Origin: Pedobacter helvus
GTDB lineage: Bacteria > Bacteroidota > Bacteroidia > Sphingobacteriales > Sphingobacteriaceae
Assembly: GCF_005925325.1 (NCBI RefSeq)
Contig: NZ_SRMP01000002.1
Span: 434,001 to 498,000, forward strand
Direction of reading: 5' to 3'
DNA: 64,000 nucleotides
Part shown: piece after piece, positions 17,642-28,318 of the stretch
Numbering within the stretch: the first letter of the stretch is position 1
Layout: the number at the start of each line of letters is the position of its first letter
Made by a program: the position numbers and the translations under genes
The notes under the pieces: model-generated
Told to the model about the DNA's origin: nothing
What the model saw: the letters and a program-made list of their open reading frames with translations, nothing else
Database searches by the model: none

Positions 17642-20600
17642 ATGGGACAAACCTCTACTCCAAGAGCAAGAATGGCGCAATGGTTGGTCATCTTCTTGCA
17701 TGCACTTATTATAACGCTGATCTCTAGCTCTTCGTATGCACAATCTAAAATTTTTGCAAACACAGCAACGATCGTGTCAAGTCAAGTGGAAAATAAAGAT
17801 AATGCCACGAGAGATGATAACGACTATGCCACTGTAAAATCTTACGGAGGTGCCGCCCTTGGATTGGGCGGATACAATGGAGAATTACAGTTGCGTTTTG
17901 CAGCAGATGTGCCAGCAAATACCACTACTTTCATTAGGATTGACCACGATGTTAATCTTTTGAATGCTCTTTTGGGCGGAAATTTAGGATCTGGTTTGGC
18001 CTCTGTGGTTGGCTCAATTGCACTAGGAGATCATTACTTTGAAGTCGGTGCCAGAAATGCTGCTAATGCGGACGTACTGACTGGATCGAGTAGAGAGGCT
18101 TTTCAAACCACTAATATTAAGTTGGTTAGAGATGCGCAAGGTCTTTTCTATTTTGCAATTAGACCAACCGTTACCTATAGAAGTGTATTTGTTAGAGATG
18201 TAACAAGGGCTTTGTTATTAGGAGCAACGAACGAGGTTAGGGTCTACAATGCGTTTTACTTTTCCGGCGCTGGTACTTGTGATCCAGCCTTCGCAACTGA
18301 TTATGAAGGAACGGGAGCCACATTGAGCTTAGTAGGCTTAGGACAAGCTGGCGTTACTAATATTGAGCGTGCCATAGATAATAACCCTGCAACCTTCTCC
18401 AGCATTAGTACTGGTTTGGTTAATGTAGGCGGAACCATAAGTCAGAATATTTACTTCAATTCGCCTTCTAGGTTAGGAGATGAATTTAACATCAGAATGA
18501 GCGTGTCATCTGCATTGGCTAACGTTGGTGTTTTGAATAATATCATTGTTGAGGCTTACAGTGGAAATGAGCTTATCTATAGCCGCACTGGAGTTGGCGG
18601 TCTTTTGAATTTAGATTTATTAGGCCTGCTGAATACAGAGCAGCCGGTCACCATTCCTTTTACAGTTCCATCTAATAGAACATTTGATAGGGTTAAGGTT
18701 ACTCTATCGGCTCTACTGAATGTTTCTGCTACACAAACTATCAATGTTTACGAAGTTACTCGCTCGGCACCGAGGCCAACTTTTGCAGCCCCATTATCTA
18801 ATGCGCTCAATGTTTGTTATAATAGCGCTGCGGTTTTGGTAGCCACTACGGCTTCAGCCAATCAACTGATTTGGTATGAAGCTCAAGATGGGGGCACGGC
18901 ATTAGCCACCACAGCTAATAATGCCACTTATACTACACCGGTTTTAACAGCAAATAAAACCTATTATGTAGCCGCTCGACAAATTGGATGTACAGCCGAG
19001 TCGGTGAGGGTTCCAATTACCGTAACCGTAAATCCTCAAATTAATTTCGCAGTAACCACTTTAACTAATGGAACTATAGGTACTGGTTATAGTAGACAAC
19101 TAACAGCTGCTACTGGAGGTACTGCTGGTTATACCTATAGTGTTGCTACAGGAAGTACTTTGCCTCCGGGTTTAACTTTAAGTAGCGCCGGATTGCTAGG
19201 TGGAATGCCTTCTCAAGCGGGTAACTATACTTTTTCAATTACAGTAACAGATAGTAGAGGTTGCACTGCAACTACTTCTCATACACTTTTAATAACTAAT
19301 ACACTAACCCTAGGTAATTTAGCGCTGCCAGATGGTACGGTTGGCTTAATCTATCCGGTACAGGTGGTGCCGCCAGCAACGGGTGGAAGCACGCCTTATA
19401 CTTATACCGCTATTAACCTGCCTCCAGGATTAAGTTTCAATCCAACTACGAGAGAAATTGTAGGTACGCCAACTACTGCCGGGTCTTATGTAATCACAGT
19501 TAATGTAAGTGATGCTGATGGTAACAGTACCAGTATCAATTACCCTATTGTAATTAAAAATGCGCTTGCATTGGGTAATGCTACTCTGGCAAATGGTACC
19601 GTAGGTATTGGTTATCCAACCCAAACTATTCCTGCAGCAACAGGAGGTACACCCGGTTACACGTATGTAGCTACCAATCTTCCTCCTGGATTAAATTTTA
19701 ATCCAACCACAAGGGAAATTACAGGTACGCCAACAACAGCGGGAAGTTATACGGTAAACGTTCAAGTAACTGATGGTGCTGGAAGCTCTGTAACCAATAG
19801 CTATACAATTAATGTGATACAGCCTTTGGTTATCGCTAACAAAACTCTAGCAGATGGTACGGTTGGTGGAGCTTATCCTACTGAGACTTTACCTGCGGCT
19901 ACAGGCGGTACGGGCCCATATTCATATGTGTCAGCTAATGTTCCTGCCGGATTAAGTTTCAATCCAACCACAAGAGAAATTACAGGTACACCTACGGAAG
20001 CAGGTAATTTTAGCATTACCCTTACGGTAACTGATGCCGATGGAAGAACTGCTACCAATACTTATGCCTTGCGTGTAAATGGTGCACTCACGCTGGCTAC
20101 TGCTACCTTGCCAGCCGGAACGGTTGGTGTCGCTTATCCAACGCAAACTTTGCCAGCAGTTTCTGGTGGTACCGCACCTTACATTTATACTGCTTTAAAC
20201 TTGCCTGCCGGATTGAGTTTTAATGCTGCAACAAGAGAATTATCGGGCACACCTACTGTAGGTGGCGATTATACTTTCGCTATCAGGGTAACCGATGCGG
20301 GTACCAATGCAGTTACTACCAATTACCAAATTAGGGTAAACGTAACTGCACCAATAGTAGCAAATGCAATTACCTGTAGTGGAACATCAACCGCGTTGGC
20401 AGTTACGAATACACAAGCAGGTGTAACTTATAACTGGTATGCTGCAACCGGAAGCACGCCAATAGCCACAAACAACAACGGTACTTTTAACACTGGAAAT
20501 ATTGCTTCGAGTACTACCTTCTATGTGGAGGCTGTATCAGGTTCTGCAGTTAGTGCTAGAACTGCGGTTAGTGTAACGGCTAATCCAGCACCAAATGCGG

Positions 20601-23600
20601 TAGATATCATTACTAATAACCAAACTATTAATGCTAATCAAAGTACTACCTTAAGAGCTACTGCTGATGCGGGTAATACCATTAGATGGTACGATGCCAT
20701 TACGGCAGGAACACTTTTGGGCACAGGAGAGGAGTTTACTACAGGTAACTTGGCTGCCACTACCACTTTTTATGCAGAAGCGGTGAGTGCACAAGGTTGC
20801 GCAAGTGCTACAAGAACTCCTGCGGTTGTAACGGTAATTACTGGTGGAGTGAGTGCAAACTGCACTGCTGCTAATGGACAAAGCAGCGGAATTACTGGAT
20901 TGCTATGTTTGGCATGTGATATTGCTAATCCGGGTAATGCTGTAGATGCGGATCAAAACAACTTTACCCGTATCACATTAACTGTTGGCGCTGCCTCAAC
21001 AGGTTTCCAAAGGTTGATATTCCCTAATGCAGGTTTAGCTACCGATAGTATACGTTTAGATTTGGCAACGCCAACTGGTTTGTTAGATCTATCTGTTCTA
21101 GGTGGTATTACCGTGAACGTTATGAAAAATAATACTGTAGTGAGAGCATTACAGTTAAACTCCTCTTTAGTAAATCTTCAATTGCTAGGAGGAAATAGAT
21201 TTGAGGCTACATTTGCGGCAGGAGCTGAATTTGATAGAGTAGAGGTTCGTTTTCAAGCAGTTGTTGCCGCATTAAGTAGTCTCGATATTTACGGTGCGCA
21301 AATTGTTTATCCTAATCCAACAGTTGTTGGTAACAACCAAACAATTTGCTACAACACCACGGCTACGCTTAATGCAACTGCAAATGGAAGTACTCAAATT
21401 GCATGGTACGATGCTGCAGTTAACGGAAACTTGTTGGCTACCACAGCGTCTTACACTACTCCAAACCTAACTACTTCAACTACTTATTATATCGAAGTTT
21501 CTAGGAATGGATGCGCTAACAGCGAGAGGATGCCAGTTACTGTAAATGTAGTTCCATTGTTGGAAGTACCTACCTTAGCAGCAACAACAATTACTGCCTG
21601 CGAAGGTTCGCCAGTTACTTTAGCGGTGAATAATCCAGTTGCTGGCGTAACTTACAAATGGTACGACGCGGCAACTAATGGAACTGAATTGCATACTGGT
21701 ACAACTTATACGATATCAAATATTTCTGCAGGTGCAACTTTCTATGTAGAGGCTACGCAATCTGGTTGTGTGAGCGCTGGTAGAGCATCTGTAGTGGTTA
21801 CGGTAAATCCAAGGCCTGTTTTGCCTCAGGTACAAGCTTCTGTTTCTACCGTAACTGCTGGACAAACAGCAGTATTAACGGCTAGTTCTACAGATACAAA
21901 TGTTGATTTCAACTGGTATACATCAGCCAATGCTGCTACGCCAGTATTTACAGGGGCGACATTTGTAACGCCTCCTTTAACTGCAACCACCTCTTATTAT
22001 GTAGAAGCTAAATCAACCTTAACTGGATGCGTTTCTGCTTCTAGGGTGATGGTTACCATTACAGTAAACACAGGCACACCAATTCCAGCGCCATGTATCT
22101 CTCCAATTGCCGAAAGCAATGGGGTAAATGGCATCGCTTTATTAGCTGGTGTTTCAAATCCGAGTTTAGCCATTGATAACGATACGCAAACCGGTTCAAC
22201 TTTGTTTTTGCCAGTAGCTGCTTTAGGCGGACATGTATATCAACGGTTTACGTTCCCAATAGAGAGTGTTGTTGGCGATACCGTTAGGTTAGCAATTAGC
22301 TCTCCTGGCAAACTACTTTCTTTAGGTGTTTTGGGTTCTTTACAACTATCGACCTTAAAAGGTGGAGTTTCAAACGGTGATCTTACCAATGTAAATGGTA
22401 CAGGTTCTCTTGTAAGCTTAGAGTTATTAAGTGGCAATTCTCAAGCGATCCTAACTTTAGTGCCTACAGCTTCGTTTGATCAAGTAGAGTTAAGATTAAA
22501 CGCAGGTGTAGCCACCGCATTAAATTCGGTAAACATTAATTATGTGCAGCAGGTAATAGCTGCGCCACAAGTTGCCATAAACAACGCGATAGTTTGTAGT
22601 GGGGGCACCGCTCAGTTAACTGTACAAAATCCTAGAGCTGGTTTTGTTTACAAGTGGTATGATATAAATGGTACTTATCAGGCAGGTGCTGATGGAACCA
22701 CATTTACTACTGTAGCTATTACTGCTAGCACTAAATATTATGTAACTGCTAACTTTAATACAGGTTGCGAAAGTGCCAGAACAGGTGTAGATATCACGTT
22801 GAAACCAGCGCCAATAAAACCACAATTGGCATCTAATAATATCACTACTTGTTCTGGAAGCGATGTGGTGCTTCAAGTAACTAATCCAAGCTCAGATCCA
22901 AATGTGAGTTATAGATGGTATAATGTAACGGTAGCTCCAAATACACCACTATCTTCAACTGGCTCTACGTTAACTTTAGCAGCAGTAACAACTAACGCTG
23001 CTTACAGAGTAGAAGCAGTTGATGCTACTTGTAGTGTCACTTCAGTCAGTACTGATATACAGGTAACCATAGGTACTGCATTAGATCCGCCTATTGTAGC
23101 TTCGTCAAATGTAAGTGTGGCACTTAACTCGCAAGCGTTATTAACTGCAACCTCTACAAACGCTGCAGCAGAAATTAAATGGTATGCTGATGGGGCTAGC
23201 ACTACAGTATTAGCTACAGGTAATACCTTTTTAACCCCGCCAGTTACAGCAACCGTAACTTATTACGCTGAGGCTACGTTAAGCGGTGCTTGTGCATCTA
23301 CTAGAACAGCTGTGACTGTAACTGTATTAGATGATGGTACTACTACGCCTGTACCTTGTCTTGCTGCAACTATTGATGTAGACGCAGGCATAGTAGGTTT
23401 AGGTTTACTAGCCGATGTCTATAATAGATCTTTAGCAGTTGATAACAAAGTTGAAACTGCTTCAACATTATTTACAGGAGTAGGACTTTTAGGTAATTAC
23501 GCTTACCACAGAGTGGGATTTGCGTCGACATCAAGAGTTGGTGATACGGTAAGAGTTCGAATTACTTCGCCAGCTAAACTATTATCGCTAGGCGTGTTGC

Positions 23601-26600
23601 CATCTATCAGCGTACTTACTTATAATGGTGCTATTAGCAACAATGATGCAATTGTTGCTAACAATCCTTTAATTAATTTAGAGTTGTTGAGCGATGGAAG
23701 TGCCGCAACTTTAACTTTTGTGCCTACACAACCATTTACTGCGGTAGAGCTTCGTTTAAATGCGGGTATCGCTAGTTTGCTTACTTCGGTAGACTTCAAC
23801 TATGCACAAAGAGTGGGGGTGGCACCTAGAGTAGAGGCTACAACTGCAACAGCTTGCGCCGGGAGCTCTGCTACTTTAGCTGTAAGCAATCCAGTTACCG
23901 GTGCAACTTACCAATGGTATTTAGGAAGTGCCGATTTAAATACAAGTGGCGCAACTTTTACTACACCAACAACTTTAGCTCCAGGTACCTATTTGTATTA
24001 TGTTAGGGAATTACGAGATGGTTGTTTAAGTGCTCCTACAAAAGTAGAGGTAACGATATTGGCAACTCCAGCTCCACCAATTGCGTTAACAACAAATCCA
24101 ACCAATGTTTGCTTCGGAGCAACTGCAACATTGGGCGTTGAGCCAGTGGCGGGTGTTACATTCAATTGGTATAATGCAGTAGGAGCTTTGGTAGCACTAA
24201 ATACCGATACCTATACTACACCAATTAATTTGCCTGTTGGAATAAATACTTATTCGGTAGAGGCTGTAAATGGAAATAGCTGTGCAAACGGAACACGTAC
24301 AACTGTATCTATTACAGTGGGTGATAGAGCGGTAGCTGCTGATATTCAGGTTGCTGGCAATACATTCTGCGCAGGGAGCGCTACAACATTAACGGCAACA
24401 AGTACTACCGTTACTTCTCCAGTATTTAACTGGTATACTGATCCAGCTTTAACGCCAGCTTCACTTGTTTTTACTGGTTCTAGCTTTACAACGCCAGTAC
24501 TTACTTCGAGTGCAACTTATTACGTTACGGTAAACGGTACTAATAAATGTGAAAATGCAGCTTCGGATGCTAAAATTGTAACTGTTAATGTCAATCCGCC
24601 AGCTAGCGCTTCAGATTTGTTACTATCGCAATCTACAGAACTCTGTGGACCTGGCAGTGTAACACTTACAGCCAGCAGCGCAACCGTAACTAATCCTGTA
24701 TTTACTTGGTATAGCGATGCAAGTTTAACAACTCCGGTATTTACTGGTGCTACGTATAGCCCTTCGTTAACTGCTACTACTACATATTACGTAACTGTAA
24801 AAGGTGATAACAGATGTGAGAGCCCAGCATCACAAGCTAAATCTGTAACCGTTACTGTTAAATCTATTGCTACAGCTGCAGATGTTACAGTGAATGGAAA
24901 TAGAAGTGTTTGTATCAATTCGAATACCACGTTAACTGCTACTACCACAACGGTTGCCAATCCTATATTTACGTGGTATAACGATGCCGCCTTAACAAGT
25001 ATCGAATTTATAGGTACAACCTTAGTTACACCAAATCTGAGTGCAAATAGAACTTATTATGTAACTGTAAAAGGTACTGATAAATGCGAAAACGCTCCTG
25101 GAGATGCACTGCAAATAGATGTTGTAGTGAATAATAGGGCAACAGCTGCGGATGTAACAGCTGCGGGTACTACGCTGTTATGCGGTCCAGGTACTGCTAC
25201 GCTCACTGCAACTGCTAATGCATCAATTGCTGGTCCTGTGTTTACTTGGTATAGCGATGCAGCTTTGACTACGGTTGCAGGATCTGGAGCTAGCTTCACT
25301 ACTCCTTTGTTAGCAGCAAGTCAAACCTATTATGTAACTGTAAAAGGAAGCAATAGATGTGAAAATGCTCCGGGAGATGCCGTTGCGATTACGGTAGTGG
25401 TTAATCCTTTTGCTAGCAGCGCAGATTTAACTGTCGTACCAACATCAGCAGAAATATGCGGATCTGGAACGGCTACTTTTACAGCGACTGCTAATCCAGC
25501 AATTACAAACCCAACAATTACTTGGTACAGCAACGCTACTTTAACTACTGTAGCAGGTACGGGAACTACTTTTACTACGCCTACGTTACTGGCTAATCAA
25601 ACCTATTACGTAACCGTAAAAGGAGATAATAGATGCGAAACGCCTGCTGCGGATGCACGAGTGGTAAATGTAACTGTAAACCAAAGATCGGTAGCTGCGG
25701 ATGTGAATATTACTGGTACAACAAGCATTTGTACCAACACTACGACTACGCTTACAGCGACGAGTACAACCGTTACTAATCCAACATTTACTTGGTACAG
25801 TAATGCTGCATTGACAACCGTCGTGCATACAGGTCCGAGTTTTATTACCCCGTCGCTTACAGCTAACCAAACCTATTATGTAACCGTAAAAGGTAGTAAT
25901 AGATGTGAAAATTCAGCTGCTGATGTTGCGAGTATAACCGTAAGCGTAAGTGCAGGTCCGATAGCACCAACGGTATCAACTACGGGTACAACTGTCTGCA
26001 GTAACAATGCAACAGTACTTACGGTAAGTAATGTTCAAGCTAATACCATTTACGAATGGTACAACAGTGCTACAAACGGAACATTGCTGTACACTGGTTC
26101 AAGTTTTACCACACCAGTTCTTAATGCTAACGTAACTTACTACGTACAAGCTGTAGGAACTTCTGGTTGTACCACAGCTTCTGCAAGAACAGCAGTGGTG
26201 GTAACGGTAACCACTACACCTGCTAATCCAACTGTGGCATCGGCAACTGTAACAACTTGTAATAATAACTCAGCAACCTTGACAGTGAGCAATCCAGTTG
26301 CTGGCGTAACCTATAATTGGTTTACAACCGCAACATTAGGTACTGCTGCGGGTGCAGGCACAACGTTTACAACACCAGCATTAACTGCAAATACTACTTA
26401 TTACGTAGAGGCGACCGTAGGTAGCTGTACTTCCGCTGCAAGAACTCCAGTAAATGTGGTGGTTGGCAATGCACCAAATCCGCCAGCAAATGTAACGGCT
26501 GCGTCGGCTCAAATTTGTGCAGGTGGAAGCACAGTGCTTACAGTAAATAATCCTGATCCAGCGCTTACTTACAGATGGTACACAACAGCAACAACAGGTA

Positions 26601-27268
26601 CTTCATTGCATACTGGAATTACTTACACTACAGCTGCGCTTTCTACAACTACTACTTATTATGTAGAAGCCGTAAGCGGAACTTGTGTAAGTACCGCTAG
26701 AACTCCGGTTACGGTAACTGTAATAGCTCCATTGCCTTCACCAGTAGTAATGGTTGGACTTATTACCACCACGAGTATTACTTTCAATTGGGCTGCAATT
26801 ACTGGAGCTACCGGCTACTCCGTATCTATAGACGGCGGAGCAACCTGGACACCAACTATCTCACCTAGTTATTTGGTAGCTGGTTTAAAACAAGGGCAAA
26901 GTGTAACGATAATAGTAAGAGCTACTGGTGCATCAACTTGCGAAACCAGTGCTAACTCTAACGCCGTAACCGCAACAACAAGCGAACCGTTTAAAGACGA
27001 GCTGTACATTCCTAACACCTTTACACCTAACAACGATGGTAGAAACGATTTCTTCTTGGCCTACGGAAATAACGTAGCGAAGTTCAGGATGCGTGTATAC
27101 AACCAGTGGGGCGAGTTCATTTACGAATCACAGAACTTGATACAGGGATGGGATGGTACTTACAGAGGTAGGCAACAACCTACAGGTGTATATGTGTACT
27201 ACATAGATGCCACCTTCAGCAGTGGAGTAACAAAAACCTTTAAAGGAACAGTAACACTATTAAGATAG
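17642..27268 (+). CDS. giant Ig-repeat surface adhesin with T9SS type-B (gliding-motility-associated) C-terminal domain
   Basis: 3208 residues. A signal peptide ends near SSSYAQ (34), and M11 is an alternative start. Beyond it come four ~150-residue discoidin-like units (about bases 18275-18770, 20860-21320, 22090-22560, 23350-23815; hallmark AIDNxxxT...FxxxxxxGDxVR). Five tandem putative-Ig/cadherin-like repeats (bases 19040-20350; T-L-x-x-G-T-V-G-x-x-Y-P) follow the first unit, and many Ig_7-type repeats (C-x-G-s-x-x-T-L...Y-x-W-Y...T-Y-Y-V) lie between and after them. Near the end are an FN3-like domain (26738-26985) and a CHU_C domain (26998-27265: IPNTFTPNNDGRND, VYNQWGEFIYES, GWDGTYRG, YVYYIDATF), the signal for export and anchoring by the type IX system. 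The two genes that follow are the usual partners. Probable role: attachment to surfaces or glycans. Confidence 0.95.
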   Translation: MGQTSTPRARMAQWLVIFLHALIITLISSSSYAQSKIFANTATIVSSQVENKDNATRDDNDYATVKSYGGAALGLGGYNGELQLRFAADVPANTTTFIRIDHDVNLLNALLGGNLGSGLASVVGSIALGDHYFEVGARNAANADVLTGSSREAFQTTNIKLVRDAQGLFYFAIRPTVTYRSVFVRDVTRALLLGATNEVRVYNAFYFSGAGTCDPAFATDYEGTGATLSLVGLGQAGVTNIERAIDNNPATFSSISTGLVNVGGTISQNIYFNSPSRLGDEFNIRMSVSSALANVGVLNNIIVEAYSGNELIYSRTGVGGLLNLDLLGLLNTEQPVTIPFTVPSNRTFDRVKVTLSALLNVSATQTINVYEVTRSAPRPTFAAPLSNALNVCYNSAAVLVATTASANQLIWYEAQDGGTALATTANNATYTTPVLTANKTYYVAARQIGCTAESVRVPITVTVNPQINFAVTTLTNGTIGTGYSRQLTAATGGTAGYTYSVATGSTLPPGLTLSSAGLLGGMPSQAGNYTFSITVTDSRGCTATTSHTLLITNTLTLGNLALPDGTVGLIYPVQVVPPATGGSTPYTYTAINLPPGLSFNPTTREIVGTPTTAGSYVITVNVSDADGNSTSINYPIVIKNALALGNATLANGTVGIGYPTQTIPAATGGTPGYTYVATNLPPGLNFNPTTREITGTPTTAGSYTVNVQVTDGAGSSVTNSYTINVIQPLVIANKTLADGTVGGAYPTETLPAATGGTGPYSYVSANVPAGLSFNPTTREITGTPTEAGNFSITLTVTDADGRTATNTYALRVNGALTLATATLPAGTVGVAYPTQTLPAVSGGTAPYIYTALNLPAGLSFNAATRELSGTPTVGGDYTFAIRVTDAGTNAVTTNYQIRVNVTAPIVANAITCSGTSTALAVTNTQAGVTYNWYAATGSTPIATNNNGTFNTGNIASSTTFYVEAVSGSAVSARTAVSVTANPAPNAVDIITNNQTINANQSTTLRATADAGNTIRWYDAITAGTLLGTGEEFTTGNLAATTTFYAEAVSAQGCASATRTPAVVTVITGGVSANCTAANGQSSGITGLLCLACDIANPGNAVDADQNNFTRITLTVGAASTGFQRLIFPNAGLATDSIRLDLATPTGLLDLSVLGGITVNVMKNNTVVRALQLNSSLVNLQLLGGNRFEATFAAGAEFDRVEVRFQAVVAALSSLDIYGAQIVYPNPTVVGNNQTICYNTTATLNATANGSTQIAWYDAAVNGNLLATTASYTTPNLTTSTTYYIEVSRNGCANSERMPVTVNVVPLLEVPTLAATTITACEGSPVTLAVNNPVAGVTYKWYDAATNGTELHTGTTYTISNISAGATFYVEATQSGCVSAGRASVVVTVNPRPVLPQVQASVSTVTAGQTAVLTASSTDTNVDFNWYTSANAATPVFTGATFVTPPLTATTSYYVEAKSTLTGCVSASRVMVTITVNTGTPIPAPCISPIAESNGVNGIALLAGVSNPSLAIDNDTQTGSTLFLPVAALGGHVYQRFTFPIESVVGDTVRLAISSPGKLLSLGVLGSLQLSTLKGGVSNGDLTNVNGTGSLVSLELLSGNSQAILTLVPTASFDQVELRLNAGVATALNSVNINYVQQVIAAPQVAINNAIVCSGGTAQLTVQNPRAGFVYKWYDINGTYQAGADGTTFTTVAITASTKYYVTANFNTGCESARTGVDITLKPAPIKPQLASNNITTCSGSDVVLQVTNPSSDPNVSYRWYNVTVAPNTPLSSTGSTLTLAAVTTNAAYRVEAVDATCSVTSVSTDIQVTIGTALDPPIVASSNVSVALNSQALLTATSTNAAAEIKWYADGASTTVLATGNTFLTPPVTATVTYYAEATLSGACASTRTAVTVTVLDDGTTTPVPCLAATIDVDAGIVGLGLLADVYNRSLAVDNKVETASTLFTGVGLLGNYAYHRVGFASTSRVGDTVRVRITSPAKLLSLGVLPSISVLTYNGAISNNDAIVANNPLINLELLSDGSAATLTFVPTQPFTAVELRLNAGIASLLTSVDFNYAQRVGVAPRVEATTATACAGSSATLAVSNPVTGATYQWYLGSADLNTSGATFTTPTTLAPGTYLYYVRELRDGCLSAPTKVEVTILATPAPPIALTTNPTNVCFGATATLGVEPVAGVTFNWYNAVGALVALNTDTYTTPINLPVGINTYSVEAVNGNSCANGTRTTVSITVGDRAVAADIQVAGNTFCAGSATTLTATSTTVTSPVFNWYTDPALTPASLVFTGSSFTTPVLTSSATYYVTVNGTNKCENAASDAKIVTVNVNPPASASDLLLSQSTELCGPGSVTLTASSATVTNPVFTWYSDASLTTPVFTGATYSPSLTATTTYYVTVKGDNRCESPASQAKSVTVTVKSIATAADVTVNGNRSVCINSNTTLTATTTTVANPIFTWYNDAALTSIEFIGTTLVTPNLSANRTYYVTVKGTDKCENAPGDALQIDVVVNNRATAADVTAAGTTLLCGPGTATLTATANASIAGPVFTWYSDAALTTVAGSGASFTTPLLAASQTYYVTVKGSNRCENAPGDAVAITVVVNPFASSADLTVVPTSAEICGSGTATFTATANPAITNPTITWYSNATLTTVAGTGTTFTTPTLLANQTYYVTVKGDNRCETPAADARVVNVTVNQRSVAADVNITGTTSICTNTTTTLTATSTTVTNPTFTWYSNAALTTVVHTGPSFITPSLTANQTYYVTVKGSNRCENSAADVASITVSVSAGPIAPTVSTTGTTVCSNNATVLTVSNVQANTIYEWYNSATNGTLLYTGSSFTTPVLNANVTYYVQAVGTSGCTTASARTAVVVTVTTTPANPTVASATVTTCNNNSATLTVSNPVAGVTYNWFTTATLGTAAGAGTTFTTPALTANTTYYVEATVGSCTSAARTPVNVVVGNAPNPPANVTAASAQICAGGSTVLTVNNPDPALTYRWYTTATTGTSLHTGITYTTAALSTTTTYYVEAVSGTCVSTARTPVTVTVIAPLPSPVVMVGLITTTSITFNWAAITGATGYSVSIDGGATWTPTISPSYLVAGLKQGQSVTIIVRATGASTCETSANSNAVTATTSEPFKDELYIPNTFTPNNDGRNDFFLAYGNNVAKFRMRVYNQWGEFIYESQNLIQGWDGTYRGRQQPTGVYVYYIDATFSSGVTKTFKGTVTLLR
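24325..25955 (+). repeat. six tandem ~270-bp repeats inside the adhesin gene
   Basis: Units begin near 24325, 24597, 24859, 25132, 25406 and 25681 (period 262-275 bases, 87-92 residues). Each has A-x-x-A-D near its start, a cysteine 10-15 residues on, then TWY and YYVTVKGxxRCE. Similarity between units at the DNA level is high enough for slippage or recombination to change copy number. Confidence 0.85.
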
Positions 27269-27287
27269 GCTTTAATTAAACGGAAAC

Positions 27288-28307
27288 ATGGTTTTATTTA
27301 AAATAGCACCAATGAAAATGAAAAGAATAATAGTTGCACTGACGGTTGTACTAGCGGTTTTTGCAAATAAAACATATGCACAAGTAGATCCACATTTTTC
27401 TCAATATTATGCTAATCCATTATGGTTAAACCCTGCTTTAACTGGGGTAACCGATGGGACATATCGAGCAAATGTTAATGCTAAACAGCAATGGAGCAAC
27501 TTAAACGATGGGTATTTAACAGTAGGAGCGTCATTTGATGCCGCTCCTATCAAAAACCTAGCCTTGGGTGGGATGATTATAAATCAACGTGCCGGGGCAG
27601 TATCTTACAATCAATTAAATGCTTTGGCTTCGGCATCTTACCGAATTAGGTTTGGCCAAGCTGGAGATAAGATCATCAACTTCGGATTGCAGGCAGGTAT
27701 CCTTAACAAAAGTATCGATGTGTCTAAAATCACTTTGGGTAGCCAGTACAATCCAGATATGGGTTACGATGGCGGAATGATGTTTGACGAAGCCATAGCA
27801 GGAGAGAACTTTGTGGCGCCCGATATCAATTCAGGTATCATGTTTTTTGACGCCGCTGATTATAAAAAGGTAAATGTGTTTCTTGGAGCTGCGGTATCGC
27901 ACTTAAATAGACCAAAAGATAGGTTTATAGGTGGCAATGCTAAAATACCGATGAGATACACTGCGCATGGCGGTGCCAGGGTTAAGATCAATAACCTGTT
28001 CGATATCACTCCGAACGCCTTATTCTTAAGACAAGGAAATGCTCAGGAAGTGGCGCTTGGAGCTTATGCTCAAATGATGCTAAATGCCGAAACTGATCTG
28101 CTTTTGGGTTCCAACTACAGGGTAGACGACGCTGCCATTGCCTTTTTGGGCTTCCATATCAAAAGCATGGTTTTCGGTGTGAGTTACGATTTCAATACCT
28201 CGGGACTAAACAGGGCTACTGGCAGCAGAGGCGGTTTAGAACTATCCATCTCGTTCAGTGCCAGAAGAGGTATTGTCGGTCCAAATTTCTTCTGTCCTCG
28301 ACTTTAA
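27288..28307 (+). CDS. PorP/SprF-family type IX secretion membrane protein
   Basis: 339 residues from ATG 27288. The in-frame ATG at 27312 gives a cleaner signal peptide (KRIIVALTVVLAVFANKTYA), so the true start may be there. The mature part shows the PorP/SprF signature DPHFSQYYANPLWLNPALTG, the GAVSYNQLNALASASYR strand, and a beta-barrel pattern to the end. Family members are outer-membrane proteins needed to attach or translocate type-B T9SS cargo, usually encoded right after that cargo, as here (19-base gap). The OmpA-family gene follows 11 bases later, so the three genes form an operon. Confidence 0.93.
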   Translation: MVLFKIAPMKMKRIIVALTVVLAVFANKTYAQVDPHFSQYYANPLWLNPALTGVTDGTYRANVNAKQQWSNLNDGYLTVGASFDAAPIKNLALGGMIINQRAGAVSYNQLNALASASYRIRFGQAGDKIINFGLQAGILNKSIDVSKITLGSQYNPDMGYDGGMMFDEAIAGENFVAPDINSGIMFFDAADYKKVNVFLGAAVSHLNRPKDRFIGGNAKIPMRYTAHGGARVKINNLFDITPNALFLRQGNAQEVALGAYAQMMLNAETDLLLGSNYRVDDAAIAFLGFHIKSMVFGVSYDFNTSGLNRATGSRGGLELSISFSARRGIVGPNFFCPRL

Positions 28308-28318
28308 AAACTAAATTT

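Noticed and set aside
19430..25870. Open frames on the minus strand opposite the adhesin gene
   Set aside because: They mirror the Thr/Ala/Val-rich repeats in another frame, lack signal or domain features, and have no promoter of their own.
24325..25955. Regularly spaced repeats resembling a CRISPR array or satellite DNA
   Set aside because: The period is ~270 bases, the repeats are in frame within one long gene and encode Ig-type units.
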